Below, in pieces: positions 24,013 through 37,174 of a stretch of DNA of 64,000 nt. The translations under genes and the position numbers were made by a program. This DNA comes from Cepaea nemoralis (taxonomy: Eukaryota; Mollusca; Gastropoda; Stylommatophora; Helicidae). The stretch is taken from positions 7,501-71,500 of the forward strand of contig JACEFZ010025119.1 in assembly GCA_014155875.1 (NCBI GenBank), given 5' to 3'. The notes beneath the pieces are model-generated. The model was not told the DNA's origin, did no database searches, and worked only from the letters and a program-made list of their open reading frames with translations. Positions within the stretch are counted from its first letter, which is position 1, and each line of letters opens with the position of its first letter.

Positions 24013-24404
24013 CTGTATAAGTGAAATGTTATTACTGAGTTTGTGATAGTGAGTGAGTATATATGTATGCGAGGGAGTGTGTATTTCTGTGTCATTGAGT
24101 GGGTGCATAACTTTCAGAGTTTGTGTAAATGATGTAAGTATGTATGCAGGTAGGAATGTATGTGTTTATGCATGTGCATGTGTATGTGTAACTGGCTCCT
24201 TGCTTGTGTCATAACATGGTAATGTGCATTGTTTATGTTCACAAAATTCATTTGACAATGCGTTTCCCCCTATGTGAATGTAATGTGACATGCACAATAG
24301 TTAATTGATAGTTAATACGAGATTAGTGGTTGGAAGGACAGAGTGTAAGAAGGGCCTGCTTGCCCAATTTGTTACCCTTTGAAAATAAAACTCGTTCGTT
24401 CGTC

Positions 24405-24644
24405 TTTCCAGTGCTCTTTGTAAGTTGGTATTCATTTCTCTAAGGGTGTTCTAGATACCATCACTCCATATTTTACATGGTTTTCCCCTTGTTCCGTATC
24501 CATTATAATTCTTCAATGTGACTCTTTGTGGCATATGGCACCAGGGCATATTTGTAATGTGGCCAACTCATTTAAACTGTTGTTCTTTAATAAAGTGCAT
24601 GACTGGTTTCAGATCTAGTCGTCTTCTAATTTCCTCATTCACGG
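24405..24644 (-). pseudogene. LINE RT C-terminal fragment
   Basis: Minus-strand text includes KEQQFK, VGHITNMPWCHMPQRV and GYGTRGKP, the block after the palm in invertebrate LINEs (compare KQQLKWFGHVTRLP at 8350). It ends at the left border of the Polinton. One in-frame stop. Earlier and later parts are missing. Confidence 0.75.
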
Positions 24645-24650
24645 TTACTC

Positions 24651-24990
24651 AGTAGTTAGAAATGGCCTTTTAAGGTCGCATTTCTGGATTGACCTGATGG
24701 ATTGACCCAAAGCCATCGTCGATAAATCATTCTTTGTCTATATTGATGTTACAGGCCGCCCACCGCGGACCGCCTAGAAAACGGACCTCATATGACCTAG
24801 GTTTTTTTCCCTTCAAATTTTGCGGTCTTTGATACTTCTGGCCCATGTCTGTGTGTGAGTCTCCGGGCGCGAGTCAAGGCGCGTCAGCGGGACCCCGGGG
24901 TGGATCGCCGGTCGGGTGCAGATGGCTGGGTTCGAGCCCAATCAAATACGCACCATGGATGTGTAAGTGTTTATTATTAGTCATGTGTCC
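24651..24990 (+). repeat. Polinton left terminal inverted repeat
   Basis: Matches the reverse complement of about 40920-41254. Landmarks in order are TTTCTGGATTGACCTGATGG, AGCCATCG, GGACCGCCTAGAAA, TTTGCGGTCTTTG, GGTCGGGTGCAG and GTGTTTATTATTAGTCA. The two repeats differ at many sites, so the element has been resident for a long time. Confidence 0.92.
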
Positions 24991-25575
24991 GAAGTGGAAA
25001 CATCCTTTTACGGCTTTGATTGCGGGACCAACATGGAGTGGAAAATCCATCTTTGTGCAAACGTTTCTGGTCCATCTGCCAGACATGATCGATCCGATTC
25101 CAGAGAAGGTTATATGGTGCTACGGAGAATGGCAATCCATGTATGAGACTATGAAGGGTGTTCAGTTTATCAAAGGCCTGCGGGTATGGAAGTATGAACG
25201 GATGATAGACGCCGGCTAGTGGTAATAGATGACCTAATGTTCGAGACAGATGATAGAGTGACTAAACTATTTACTAAGAGTAGTCATCATCGACACCTCA
25301 GCGTCATGTATATAGTCCAGAACCCTTTGGTAAGAATAAAGAACACAGAACCATCAGTCTGAATTAGCATTACTAAGTGGTGCTTAAGAATCCTCGAGAA
25401 GGGTCTCAGATTACCAATTTGACCAAACATATGTACCCAGGCCGCGTGTCATATGTCCAAGAGAGTTTTATGGACACGACAGCGGCTCCACGCGGGTATT
25501 TGCTATTTAACCTTCGACAGGAAACACCGGATCAGCTCCGTTTACGAAGTCATATATTTCCCGATCAGCGCTAAG
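24955..25575 (+). pseudogene. Polinton packaging ATPase (FtsK/HerA-type) relic
   Basis: Genome-packaging ATPase of the A32/HerA type, which in this class powers DNA loading into a capsid. Visible in order: HPFTALIAGPTWSGKS near 25010-25050, containing the Walker A P-loop with a Trp where Gly is usual; YGEWQSMY near 25125; Walker B LVVIDDLM near 25215-25240 after a frameshift; HRHLSVMYIVQN near 25290-25320 (sensor region); and a C-terminal part NPREGSQ...MYPG...GYLLFNLRQETP to 25575 in a further frame. At least two frameshifts make it non-functional. The reading begins just inside the left terminal repeat. Confidence 0.88.
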
Positions 25576-25581
25576 TCGCCT

Positions 25582-25922
25582 ATGTCTATAAATAATATGT
25601 CCAATCGAGTGAAACGTAACAGGGCCATGCTGCGGCTTCTGGGTGAGGCGAAGCCGGCTGGAGTGAAAAACGTAATTAATTCAGCGTCCCCGGACCTCGT
25701 CCAATCAATTTACGAGTGCTGTCACAACGTGTTCAAAGGTAATGATTCACTAACATCGGCTCAGTAGAGACGACTGCAGTGGCACAAAAACAGTCTGAGA
25801 GTGCTCACGCGAGATAGAGACTATCTATCAAGAAACGGAAACAAATTTTGCAACAAGGTGGTTTCATAGATGCCTTAATCGGCCCCATTCTAAACGTGTT
25901 GAAAGGCGTCGTGGGTTTGTAA
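25582..25922 (+). pseudogene. Polinton small virion-type protein 1 relic
   Basis: A protein of about 110 residues frequent beside the Polinton ATPase, of unknown biochemical role. It starts at ATG 25582 (MSINNMSNRVKRNR). It has the typical CCHNVFKGNDSLTSAQ near 25730-25765, a stop at that point, a basic linker, and after a frameshift KRKQILQQGGFIDALIGPIL near 25840-25900. The last part is a Gly/hydrophobic segment like a capsid-associated or membrane-active tail. The final stop overlaps the next start (TAATG), a compact arrangement usual in these elements. Confidence 0.78.
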
Positions 25923-26368
25923 TGAAGAAAATGAATCTGATCGACCCCTGGCTGCTGGAAAAACTCTATGTACCACCCGACACACTAACGGAGAACCTGC
26001 GTGTCCTGGATCATTAAATGCAACAAGTCCTGGAAACCGAAGATCGACCACCGCGGGAAAAAGCCCGAGTGTATCAACAGATTTTGCAGCAGTATCTGAG
26101 TCGTCTCGATAAGTACAGACACAAGCCTTTAGGTACAGTGGATATCAAGGAACGAAAACCCGAAGTCAACACCTTCCCAGCATCAGTAGTCAACACAACA
26201 CCTATTCAAGTAAGCGAACCCAAGCGACAAATAGTCGAGCCCAAGATAGTCGAGACAACATCACCGTACATGCTCAGGCGAAATAATAAGAAGAGTAAGA
26301 TACCTACGCCCAAATGGGAAAATGGCCGCGCATATAAGAAAGTATTACGACGACCCATAGAAACCTAA
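25922..26368 (+). pseudogene. Polinton small virion-type protein 2 relic, one in-frame stop
   Basis: The frame from ATG 25922 (MKKMNLIDPWLLEKLY) is open to 26368 except for one TAA at 26015. Reading continues in the same frame with MQQVLETEDRP, EKARVYQQILQQYLSRL and a proline/basic C-terminal part ending LRRPIET. The block LD..M..VL..YQQ.LQ.YL is a recurring feature of a Polinton gene between the ATPase and integrase. Function unknown. It is the least damaged gene of the element, with 148 codons and a single stop. Confidence 0.75.
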
Positions 26369-26380
26369 GCCTATGGTTGG

Positions 26381-27345
26381 GTCGCCGTCTTAAAACGAAA
26401 TACTAAACTGAAGAAAATAGAGGCTTCGTTACAGCATCAAGATACGTATACATTACATAAACCGATCCGTGTCGTTTCCAGAGACGTCAAACCATAACCG
26501 GTGGTTTAAGTCGACAATTGCAAGCCGACTTGATAGATACGAGGCTATTTCAAAGATACAACGATGGGATGTCGTATCTAGTGACATGTCTAGATGTGTT
26601 TAGTAAATATGCTTGGCCCATCCCGATCAAGAAGAAAACGGGGAAGGAGCTAGTAGAGGCTGTGAGTAATATGTTTGCCGATAGACAACCGATAAATTTT
26701 CAGACCGACAAAGGTTCGGAATTTGTCAACCGGACCTTCTTAAATTTTCTGAAAGATCAAGGTGTGCATTTCTTTATGACTGAGTATGAAGACGTGAAAA
26801 CCGCGATAGTGAAAAGATTCAAAAGGACCCTTAAAGAAAAAAAAATGTGGTGCTATTTCACCAAGACCAATCCTCTTCGCTATGTAGATAAACTGACCGA
26901 AGCTACAAAGGTTCGTATCACAAAAGTATTTGCATGGTGCCCTTGCAGTTCTATTATACTAATCAAGAAGAGGTGTGGAACAACTTGTATCAGAAGACAG
27001 GCGCCAGAAAAGTCCATTTTACAGCTGGTGATCGAGGTAGAATGGCTCAACCCAAACAAGCTTTTAAAAAGGGATATATGCCATCGTGGGCAGAAGAACT
27101 GTTTACCGTCAGTCGTATAAACCAAACTAATCCGGTCGCATATGTGCTAACAAACGATTCAGGCGCGGAGATACAAGGTTCATTCTACCGAGAAGAAAAA
27201 CAGTTGGTGGGCGATAAGCAAGTGTATCGCATCAAAACAGTCTTACAAGAAAGACCTATGAGAGATGGCGATAAAGATTATTTAGTGAAGTGGTTCAGAT
27301 ATCCCAAGTCATTTAACAGTTGGATATCAGACCTAAAAAGTTACT
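26381..27345 (+). pseudogene. Polinton retroviral-type integrase with C-terminal chromodomain, inactive
   Basis: Integrase of the DDE/RNase H fold that would join the element ends to target DNA. The zone before the core ends QHQDTYTLHKPIR near 26460. The core shows CLDVFSKYAWPIP (first Asp, near 26600) and FQTDKGSEFVNRTF (second Asp, near 26705). The usual third-acid block ERFNRTLK reads KRFKRTLK near 26815, so the catalytic Glu is Lys. A frameshift near 26935 leads to the C-terminal part with MAQPKQAFKKGYMPSWAEEL and a chromodomain-like end (YLVKWFRYPKSFNSW) to the stop at 27345. The domain order matches Polinton integrases. The Glu loss alone would abolish strand transfer. Confidence 0.9.
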
Positions 27346-27349
27346 AATA

Positions 27350-27559
27350 GAATCTCCAAATACAGGGGAAAGAACGTGGCATCTGTTCGGACAGCGAATA
27401 CCGTGACTAGAGATTGTCTTCTTCCGTCAACTGGTCGTTATGTACACCGTCATTAGCTTATCACTATTCAAGCTGTCTTGAGACAGCGTCGAAGCATCCG
27501 ATGGCAAGCTGTGGATTGCTCTACTACGTAGCTTTCTGGGTTACATGTTACCATATCCT
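27350..27559. other. Intergenic Polinton sequence, no gene seen
   Basis: About 210 bp between the integrase stop and the first recognisable penton-protein residues. Nothing assignable is seen. Confidence 0.4.
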
Positions 27560-28320
27560 AAAATATGGGTTTCTAAGTGACATTACCTAGCAATGCTTCC
27601 CCGAGCATGTTTCCCAATAACACTCTTGGTGACTGTTTCGTCAAGTTACCGCAGACTATTGAGGTGAGTCAACGAAGTAGGTCTGGTCAAAATTCAATTT
27701 CCCAGCTACTACTGCAATGTGCTAGAGAATGAAGTGTGGATAAGATATAACTCCCCCAACGGAGGATTCGCCAGAAGCTCGTGTCCCCTGGGCCTGTACA
27801 GTTCACCAGACGCGTTTATAGGAGAGCTAAATCGACTAATGAAAGAGACGGAGGTGGGCGACCAGACGCAAATCAGATTATATTAAACAAATAATCAAAG
27901 AAAGTCATCGAACAAATATTCGAAGCAGAGGTGGTTGCTACTATTTAGTGACAAGCTGAAAGAGATATTAGGGCTTCCCGCCTCAAGGATATCGCATGCC
28001 AACCCAATAATGGAAGGCCAAGTGGCGATAGGCCTGAATAACGATCTGCAAAATGTCTATGTCTACTGCGACCTCATAGCGGCGAGAGCAGTCGGAGACG
28101 CCATGGTCCCAATACTAAGGACGGTCTCTATCATGAATCAGCTCTCGACCTCGTTGTTTCGAGACTATGACAAACCTTACTACGTATCACTGAGTTGGTA
28201 CTCCTTCGATACGGTGTAAATACATTTAACCGCCGATACAAGCACATAGATCTTATTCACTACCGGAACTTCAATGCTGACGTTATATTTTCGAGCTCGG
28301 GAACGATCAGACCTAGAATA
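27560..28320 (+). pseudogene. Polinton minor capsid (penton-type) protein relic
   Basis: Relative of the proteins long annotated as F54H12.2-like and assigned as the single-jelly-roll penton protein of Polintons. The N-terminal match is LPSNASPSMFPNNTLGD near 27580-27630, then FVKLPQTIEV and a FNFPATTAMC/YYCNVLENEVWIRYN region near 27690-27750. The best block is NDLQNVYVYCDLIAARAVGD near 28040-28100 with VPILRTVSI. YYVSLSWYSFDTV follows near 28180-28218, where the normal continuation is in another frame. At least three shifts or stops are seen. The gene sits directly downstream of the integrase, as in other elements of the class. Confidence 0.82.
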
Positions 28321-28717
28321 ATGGTGAAATATGTGACGCTACATCGAAGTTCCAGACTGTACAAAGACCTTTACTACAGCCAAGCTAGACACTGCATGCC
28401 AGTGTTTGTGGGTGGTCGGAGTCAGCAGGGTCGCATGATTCTACCCTGGCTAAAGACCTGTGGTAAGGCCTTACTCATAGAAGGTGTCAGTACGGGTCTG
28501 GGAATGACGCTTTAGCTGGTAGGAACGTTGCAAACTCCTTTAAAGAGCACACCAAGCAAGCCGGTCAGCGTCTACTAAAAGGAGCGGTCAACCACGTTAG
28601 CCAATCTGGTAGTGGTATTAGAAGAAAGAGAGGTCAAGCGCCCATCTATGAGCCCACTAAACGTATAAAACTGATCCCAGCACCCCGTCGTTCTCATAAG
28701 AAGAACCAACAGTAGTC
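28321..28717 (+). pseudogene. Polinton small structural-type protein relic
   Basis: Begins near ATG 28321 (MVKYVTLHRSS) with YYSQARHCMPVFVGGRSQQG, a recognisable start of a conserved Polinton protein with an amphipathic Gly/Leu segment (PWLKTCGKALL). A frameshift at about 28512 moves the rest into another frame, which reads through SFKEHTKQAGQRLL and a basic tail (RRKRGQ...RRSHKKNQQ) to a stop at 28715. The role is unknown; a capsid-associated or membrane-active function is only a guess from composition. Confidence 0.72.
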
Positions 28718-28731
28718 GAATATATTTGCAT

Positions 28732-29085
28732 GATGTCTCTGATTCACTCCCACTCCAGAGCCTTTAAAAATCCTCGTCTACGCCGAGCACGACTGGATAA
28801 ATGAAATCTCCAAGACCAGACAAGTGCTAACAGATTAGCCTCACAATGGACACACAGCAGATTACGAGAATACTATTCAACCCAGTCAAATGTAGGATGA
28901 ACCTCAGATGTGTGATCAACCCCAGATGTGTACCCGACAACCAGCTACCAAGCTCAGATGAGAGCCCAACAAGCAGGAGACCACATCAAGACCAAGACAA
29001 TGATGTGAGAAAGTCCAGAAACATAAAGTTTGAAAATAAAGATGAAGAAAATAAAATTTTCGTTGTCTTGGTATTTTAACTATAT
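28732..29085 (+). pseudogene. Possible start of Polinton major capsid gene, lost
   Basis: An ATG at 28732-28737 gives MMSLIHSHS, resembling the first residues of Polinton structural proteins at this position. The frame ends after 24 codons and nothing resembling a roughly 600-residue double-jelly-roll capsid protein follows. The sequence ends with AT-rich AAATAAAG and AAAATAAAATT (polyadenylation-like) near 29033-29060. This suggests the capsid gene was deleted before or with the insertion of the Helitron that follows. Confidence 0.35.
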
Positions 29086-30682
<1,597 letters not shown>

Positions 30683-30688
30683 TGTGTG

Positions 30689-30802
<114 letters not shown>

Positions 30803-30919
30803 TTTCCATAACTTTTATTTTCACCAATACCAGTGTGGAAAATTTTCGTGTACAAAACATATTCAACAGAGCACTTTTATTGACAAAGTACATTCAATGT
30901 TTTATATGCAACACATATA

Positions 30920-31868
30920 CGAGGGGAAGTCAATAAGTAAGTCACAAATGGCTATTGAAAAATAACTAAATATAATAACAACTTTAAACCAGTTTATTTG
31001 TATACATACAGTGTCCCTTTATTTCTCACCATACTTTCCACCAACATTGATGTACTTATCCCATCGTTTTATATGTCCCCCAAACCGGCTGCATATATCT
31101 GAGTGCTCTGTTTTCTAAACCACTTTGTCACTTCACATTCAACTTCGGCGTCGTTCGCATAATGTCTCCCGCCAAGGTATGTTTTCAGTGGACAAAAAGG
31201 TGGAAATCGCTAGCGGCTAAATCGGGGCTGTAAAATGGATGCTCCAGAAATACCCACCTTAGTTGGTTAATTTTCTCCAGAGTTAATCGAGCCATATGTG
31301 GTCTGGTATTGTCATGGAGAAGCAACACTCCTCTAGTAAATAGAAATTTCAATCGATCATGCATTATGGTATATGCTGAACCATGTAAGCACCTTACTGC
31401 ATATGCTTAAAGAGACTATCATTACTCGCCTGTCACCTCTAATCATCTCCTCCACCCGCTGCATGGATGCTTCTGTTACAATTTCAACAGGACAACCACA
31501 TCGGATTTCATCAACAAGTTTAGAGCATACTTGAGAAAATAATTTCTACCCAGCTATGCACCACTTTATGGGACAAACATTTGTCAGCATAAACAGGAAG
31601 CATTTCCTTATGAATGTCCTTTTCAGACAGTCCTTTTGTCCACAAAATAAAACGCAGAACAGCACGTTGCTCTTTGGTTGTACACGCCATAAGTACAGTC
31701 GTCAATTTGTTTATGCGCTTCGCATGCACATGAGACACCTAGCGCCACTCGAAAAACGGGAATATAAAGTTTGATGTTTCTGTTACCTAATGACACCTGT
31801 AGAAAACACCAACTACATTTATCTGCCATCCTTCATAACTGTGTGACTTACTTATCGACTCGCCCTCG
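30920..31868 (-). mobile_element. mariner-like element, TA-flanked
   Basis: Inverted ends of 26 bp with three mismatches (CGAGGGGAAGTCAATAAG on the left; the complement of CGAGGGCGAGTCGATAAG on the right) are flanked by TA at 30918-30919 and 31869-31870. The 949-bp interior carries a shortened transposase on the minus strand. It lies inside the Polinton and so is younger than it. Confidence 0.9.
31020..31738 (-). pseudogene. mariner transposase relic
   Basis: The N-terminal DNA-binding helix-turn-helix reads TKEQRAVLRFILWTKGLSEK and DKCLSHKVVHSWVE (31690-31560). The C-terminal catalytic part reads LLLHDNTRPHMARLTLEKIN near 31320-31265, then FYSPDLAASDFHLF near 31230, and a tail to about 31035. 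These give the second and third catalytic Asp of the DD34D family. The stretch that should carry the first Asp is missing between about 31520 and 31330, so the enzyme is dead by deletion as well as by stops. Confidence 0.88.
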
Positions 31869-31879
31869 TAGAATTCAGT

Positions 31880-32140
31880 GAAAGAAAAGTGAAAAATTTG
31901 ACTTTACAAATCAGTGACAAAACATATTCACAAACATTGAGACTTTATTTTCATCAGTGACAGACATTTCACTGTACCACAAAAGTCACAAAGTGGTCGA
32001 TATCACATTACACACATGTTTAGCACACCACTTTAAAATTTTAACAGAGAACACAACAATCGTGATTGACCACATTTTAGACAGCAAACAGTAGAAAAAG
32101 TAGGAAAACAAGTATTTACATAGTATGTAAAATATTTACA
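31880..32140. other. Polinton interior, no gene recognised
   Basis: AT-rich sequence between the mariner element and the polymerase C-terminus. It has no convincing frame. Confidence 0.4.
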
Positions 32141-33159
32141 CTAGCAGCAGGACAAGGGAGTCTTATATGTCTAGTGGTGATGTAGTGATATTATCTGCGT
32201 GCACTTGTCTTTTAATATAGAAATAGGATAAAGCGTTTCTGTGTTGAGTGTATGTGAAGATAAATGTGTCTTGTGTCTTGAAACCTATGTTTGTCCCACC
32301 AGTCGTTGTCTGAATGTTGAGTATATCTTAAAAGGTGTCTATGTTTAATGTGGTGTTGTGTTGTTTCGTCAGCCCTTGGGTACTTGTTTTATTATATTTA
32401 CCAAAAACAATGATACGGTTTGCTAGACAAGGATACCATTCCATCCCCTTCGTATTCTAGTTTGTAAAGACCAGGGGTTCTGATTTCATAAGCTTTGATA
32501 GTCTGTCAATCCTTACATGTACTAGTACTAATTATATCAACAGGGCAGACTTCAAACGGAAACCACTGATTATATACTCTATCATTTTCTTCCAGAAGCT
32601 CAGGTCTAACGGCTTCTGCTAGTGGAGGTTTGCTAAGGGCTAAATACAAACTATCAGTGTCCATTTCGCAGAACTGAAAATTCCCTGTCTATAAATTTAT
32701 CGAAAAAGTTATAATAAAAGCTAGCAACATCAAATTTGGCATACAGATAAACGAAAAAACCTATCTGTAAAGAGAGATCCCAGACTGTTGTGTTGTTTTC
32801 TTTTTGTACCTCAAAAATATCGTCGGTTAGTGGAGTCATTTTCTTAAATAGGGGGTTGTTCACTAATTTCGTCGTGTCGTCAGCCTTACAGTAGGAAACA
32901 TCTGAATGTTTGGACTGTTTGGTTAAGGTTGTGCCGTAAGCGGCATTCCTGAGTAATTTCGTAGTCTCGGCCTTAACAGCAGAGGCAACATTACTGCCAC
33001 CTTCACGTCTAGCATCAGACACCTTATCCCCAAACTTTTGGAAGTAGCTAACGGGCTTGTACTCAATAATTTAGTATATTTCTGTCACTTCTAGAGCATG
33101 TGTCAGATACTATTTTAACAATGGCGTGGCCAAAATATTCTTTTCCCCAATGTGTGTGT

Positions 33160-33410
33160 GTATTTCCTCTCGTGCCTAAGGCGGCGCATAGGTCAGAAGT
33201 CGTGGCTCTCCATTTTGTGCGAAGCGTCAAACATTTGGAGCCATAAATCTGATTCTATAACAGTTGGGAGTTTTATGATGGCGGATTGTCAAACCGCCGA
33301 TCAACCATCTTTAGTCAAGCTAGAAGAAAACACGTCCCGCCAACTTGACCCAAGCCGGAAACTCTTTAATTCCTCTGATGGTAGCATGGTTTTCGCAAGA
33401 TGAAAAACAT
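33160..33410 (+). repeat. Dispersed repeat R, copy 1
   Basis: A 251-bp unit starts GTATTTCCTCTCGTGCCTAA and ends TTTTCGCAAGATGAAAAACA. It is the direct partner of 34012-34264 and the inverse of 3300-3490. It is fused at its right end to a LINE fragment with no spacer. Confidence 0.88.
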
Positions 33411-33785
33411 ACTGACCTATAAAAAGATATCAATTGAAACGAGAAACAGAGTATTGAGGTGCTACATAGAACCTATACTTTTGTATGGATGTGAAGCGTG
33501 GACAATAAGTAGTCAAGCAGAAAAACAGCCGATCGCTGCGGAAATGTGGCTTCTGATGAATATGCTAAGAATACCATGGGCAGATAGAAAAACCAGTGAG
33601 CGAATCCTTCAAGAAACAAATGAAGATCGTAAACTGATTAGAGTCATTAGACGTAGACAGTCAACATTTTTGAGCATGCTATGAGAAGTAATGACTTGGA
33701 GAACATGGTGACAACTGGCAAGATCGAAGGGAAAAAACCAATGGGTCTGGCACAAGGTAGGCTGCAGACGCTGGCAGCTCAGGTG
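33400..33785 (+). pseudogene. LINE RT C-terminal fragment between two R copies
   Basis: A 94-codon frame reads LRCYIEPILLYGCEAWT near 33465-33505, then EMWLLMNMLRIPWADRKTSE near 33545 and RVIRRRQSTF, the conserved end of the palm and following region of the GCETWT-type LINE seen repeatedly at 53-58 kb. It stops at 33682, with remains of VTTGKIEG-type sequence in other frames. It lies inside the broken polymerase gene. Confidence 0.85.
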
Positions 33786-33982
33786 GTTATCAAACTTTAA
33801 ATTCTACAATTGAAGCTGAAAGTAATGTTTCTTAGGAGACTCTTAACTTAGGAGAATCATAAAAATGATTCTTAACTCAGTTATTTTAGTCACGTATTTA
33901 TCTAAAAAGTGGACATACAAGACACAGAATCCTCTGTGGTTACTACATCTAATTATTGTTAAACAAACACAGATGTGTCATT

Positions 33983-34291
33983 CCTCTCGTGCCTATGGCG
34001 GCGCATAGGTGTGTATTTCCTCTCGTGCCTAAGGCGGCGCATAGGGCAGAAGTCATGGCTCTCCATGTTTGTGCGAAGCATCAAACTCTTGGAGCCAGAA
34101 ATCTGATTCTGTAACAGTTGGGAGCTTTATGATGGCGGACTGTCAAGCCGCCGATCAACCGTCTCTAGTCAAGCTAGAAAAAAACACGTTCCGCCATCTT
34201 GACCCAAGCCGGAAACTCTTCAATTCCTCCGATGGTAGCATCGTTTTTGCAAGATGAAAAACATTTATGTATTTCCTCTCGTGCCCAAGGC
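33983..34291 (+). repeat. Dispersed repeat R, copy 2 with partial copies at both ends
   Basis: The full copy is at 34012-34264. A 28-bp start fragment precedes it (33983-34010, TTCCTCTCGTGCC...GCGCATAGG) and another start fragment follows (34269-34291). Start pieces on both sides suggest slippage or unequal exchange between copies. Confidence 0.85.
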
Positions 34292-37174
34292 GACTAACAT
34301 ACGACGTGACCCTGTCATCAACTTATGTTACTCGGCGTACTGCCTCATAAGGTCACCAATTTTCACTCTACCCACTTCAGTATTTTTGAAAATGGGTGTC
34401 ATCTCTTAGAATCGCTATTTAAGTTTGTTTGGCACATGGATGTCACACTCTGTCAAACTAAACAAAGTCTCATCTTTTACAGCCTCGAGAATCTTTTCTT
34501 TGTTGATGGTCTGTTTACCGTGCCAGCGTTTAACATATGGGAATCTCGTCTTCACGAAACGTTAATGTCGCTATCAGTCTTTATTTTAGAATCTTCCACC
34601 GTATTCCCATATTTTTACTACCTGAACTTTAACATCGTTAACTAAGTAGTCGTGAATATCACATGTGTTGGCGTATAGGTCTGTCAGAGGTGTCTTATTT
34701 ACTGGGATAATGTCTATACCACGGGTCAGAAGACAGTTTGGGTGTCCGTGGAATAGGCATTCGTGAAATTGATACAAGGATCTAGTCCCCATATCCTATC
34801 CACCTACTCTAATATGACGCGATCCCAGAGACATCTCCGGCCCATTTAATTGTGTCCTCAGCTCTATGTTATGACTACGCTCTCTCCACGCCAACCACTC
34901 TCTGCACGGAACAGTGTAATGTCTAGAATTATGAGTCCTGAACCCATCTTCTGCCTTTCTAATGACATTAAAACACGTGGGCATCTTTTGCATTAGCGGC
35001 CACAGGTAGTGAGCATTAGCATCATACCATTTAAACCTCTTAACTGGCTTATGCTCTCTGATGCGACTCTTACCTACCTCATGATATCAATGAAAAATTA
35101 ATGATTGACCTCGTACAATACTTCTCTGAGTGTTTTGTGCAGATCTTTCTCGTTCTCAGAACATATTGAAACCACTACACTTTTGGGCAGGGTCTTAAAA
35201 AGATACTTTAAGGTTACTCCCGGAAAGGAAATGGTATCCTTAAACATGTCTACACCCAACTCATGTAAAATTTAACTTGCGCATCTAAAGCCTTAATAAA
35301 GGGGCGTATATCTTTGTTATTATACCACACGAGTCTTCTAATGTGGCCATCTTATATTCAACCAACACCCTCTGACACTCCTGGACTCTTCCTCTGCAAT
35401 ATTTTTATTTTTAAGCTTTCAACAAAACAATTCTGCGCAATGGTGTAATTTTGTTTTCGTATAATTTGCCTGGTCTGATATGTGTTCGTAACAAAGTTCA
35501 ATTTGTTTCCCAAACGTTGTAGGCGGCTAGGTATTTTGAATAGTTGAATCCTGGCGCTATATAATTACTAATATCTATAAATTTTAGTTGGTCGGTGTCA
35601 GTGCACATAAAATTATTATTTCTGTTAACGACAAAGTTGCATGGCACTTCTTCTGATTTAATAACATGTGTAAATAGGTATGGCTTAATGAGATTGATAT
35701 CGTACTTTCTAAAGTTGAATCAAAGCACCAGCATCACTTTTAGGTATGCATCTAGCGTATCAATTGAGTTGGTTTCATTTATCTCCTCTAACGCTTTGTT
35801 TACACCTTCAAACTCACCCCATAGTTCTGAATACTCCACATCAGCGATTTTGGTCAAATGATCAAGCATTCTATTCATCAGATCTTTAGGATAATCAATT
35901 GTGATGAATCAGGCCGAGGCCCAAAACCGAAGAACGTTAAACGCGTCTCAGCGCGACATGGTAATATGTTTAGCGAACCATTTTGTCGAACTAGTATCAC
36001 TAGGTATTTTGAAAGTCTCAAAGTAGTGCTCAGAGTCGTTAGTTGCTCTGTATGGGTAAACATACTTAGTAATTACTGGGATGCATTCTCTGCAATTAAC
36101 TCCCGGATGGTCTCTAGTTTACTGTAAATCCCTCCTTTAAAATTTTCTATGTTTCACCTCCAATACACGTGTTCTCATGTCGTTCCATAGTTTATACTCC
36201 TTCCACAACTTCTCAAATCTTGGGCAACTAAAATCATGAGCTACTCTGTCAATATCAACAATGAACATAAAATGGTCTTTGAAAAATAGTAATCTAAACG
36301 TTCCGTTTTAAGTTCCACTGCCTCTAATTATTGGTACTAGTGACTGGTTAGCATCATATTCAAAGATGTCTATATTAAGACCAAAACACTCAACCAAGTT
36401 GGGGATATCCAGTAGTGTACTGTAACCCCCAACTAAAATTAACTAGGGACTCTATTCTTTGATATTATTTCCACTGAATATTATAATCGTTCGTCGGTTT
36501 CCTAAGATCCACAACGTTTGATCCTTTGTGTACTGATAGAGCTCTAAAGAAACAACGATTATCAGTGTATGGCTAACGGTTTGAATTGTGCTGTAGTATG
36601 TTGATGGCTTGGTTGTGAGTTATTTAGTCAGGAATATTAGTTAGGCAGCATTCAATCGGGAATTCGGGGATATGAAAGATGTAAAATGATGTGACAGCTA
36701 CTGTCTATGTACTGTATTTGATGTCTGTTCGTTGCTGCATAACATATGTAAGGATGTCATGTTGATGGACTGTTGTGATAAATGTGTCGAAGGCGTGTCT
36801 TTTATTGATTAAATCTGGGAAATTTAAAACAGAAGCGTTGCCAGAAGAAGCTAAAAGAATCTAAGTTCATGTGTTTCTCTGTGTCTTAGCACTGATGGCT
36901 ATAATTGATCTTGAACCTGTTTGTCTGCCTATTAAATTTCTTATAAAGAGTCTCTGTCCTCTCGACAGGTACTGTGTCTATGGGCTGATATTGAATGTAT
37001 AGACAGGAATGTCTTTGCTGATCTTGTGATACAATACTCTGCCAATATACTAATATAGACTAAGAGTCCCAATACTCTGCCAGATGTCTCTATCTTTTTG
37101 TTGGATTTATGTGGGCAGGATGTATAGTGTTTCAGATTCTTCTGGTATCGGTTGTTCGAGACTGAGTTTCTGTT

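Larger units (their letters stand above)
32150..36560 (-). pseudogene. Polinton protein-primed DNA polymerase B relic
   Basis: Family B polymerase that would copy the element. Reading leftward from 36560: NRCFFRALSVHKGS near 36550; VECFGLNIDIFEYDANQSL near 36390; a finger-like CPRFEKLW near 36215; exonuclease-domain start YPYRATNDSEHYFE near 36050; YQFHECLFHGHPNCL near 34760; MTPIFKN near 34390; and EYKPVSYFQKFG near 33050. Motif B KLLRNAAYG near 32945 has NA where NS is usual. Motif C MDTDSLYLAL is near 32650, and RTPGLYKLEYEGDGMVSL near 32480 is in the thumb region. Many stops and frameshifts occur. About 1.1 kb of foreign repeat (33160-34291) splits it between MTPIFKN and motif B. The block order is diagnostic of Polinton polymerases. 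Confidence 0.88.
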
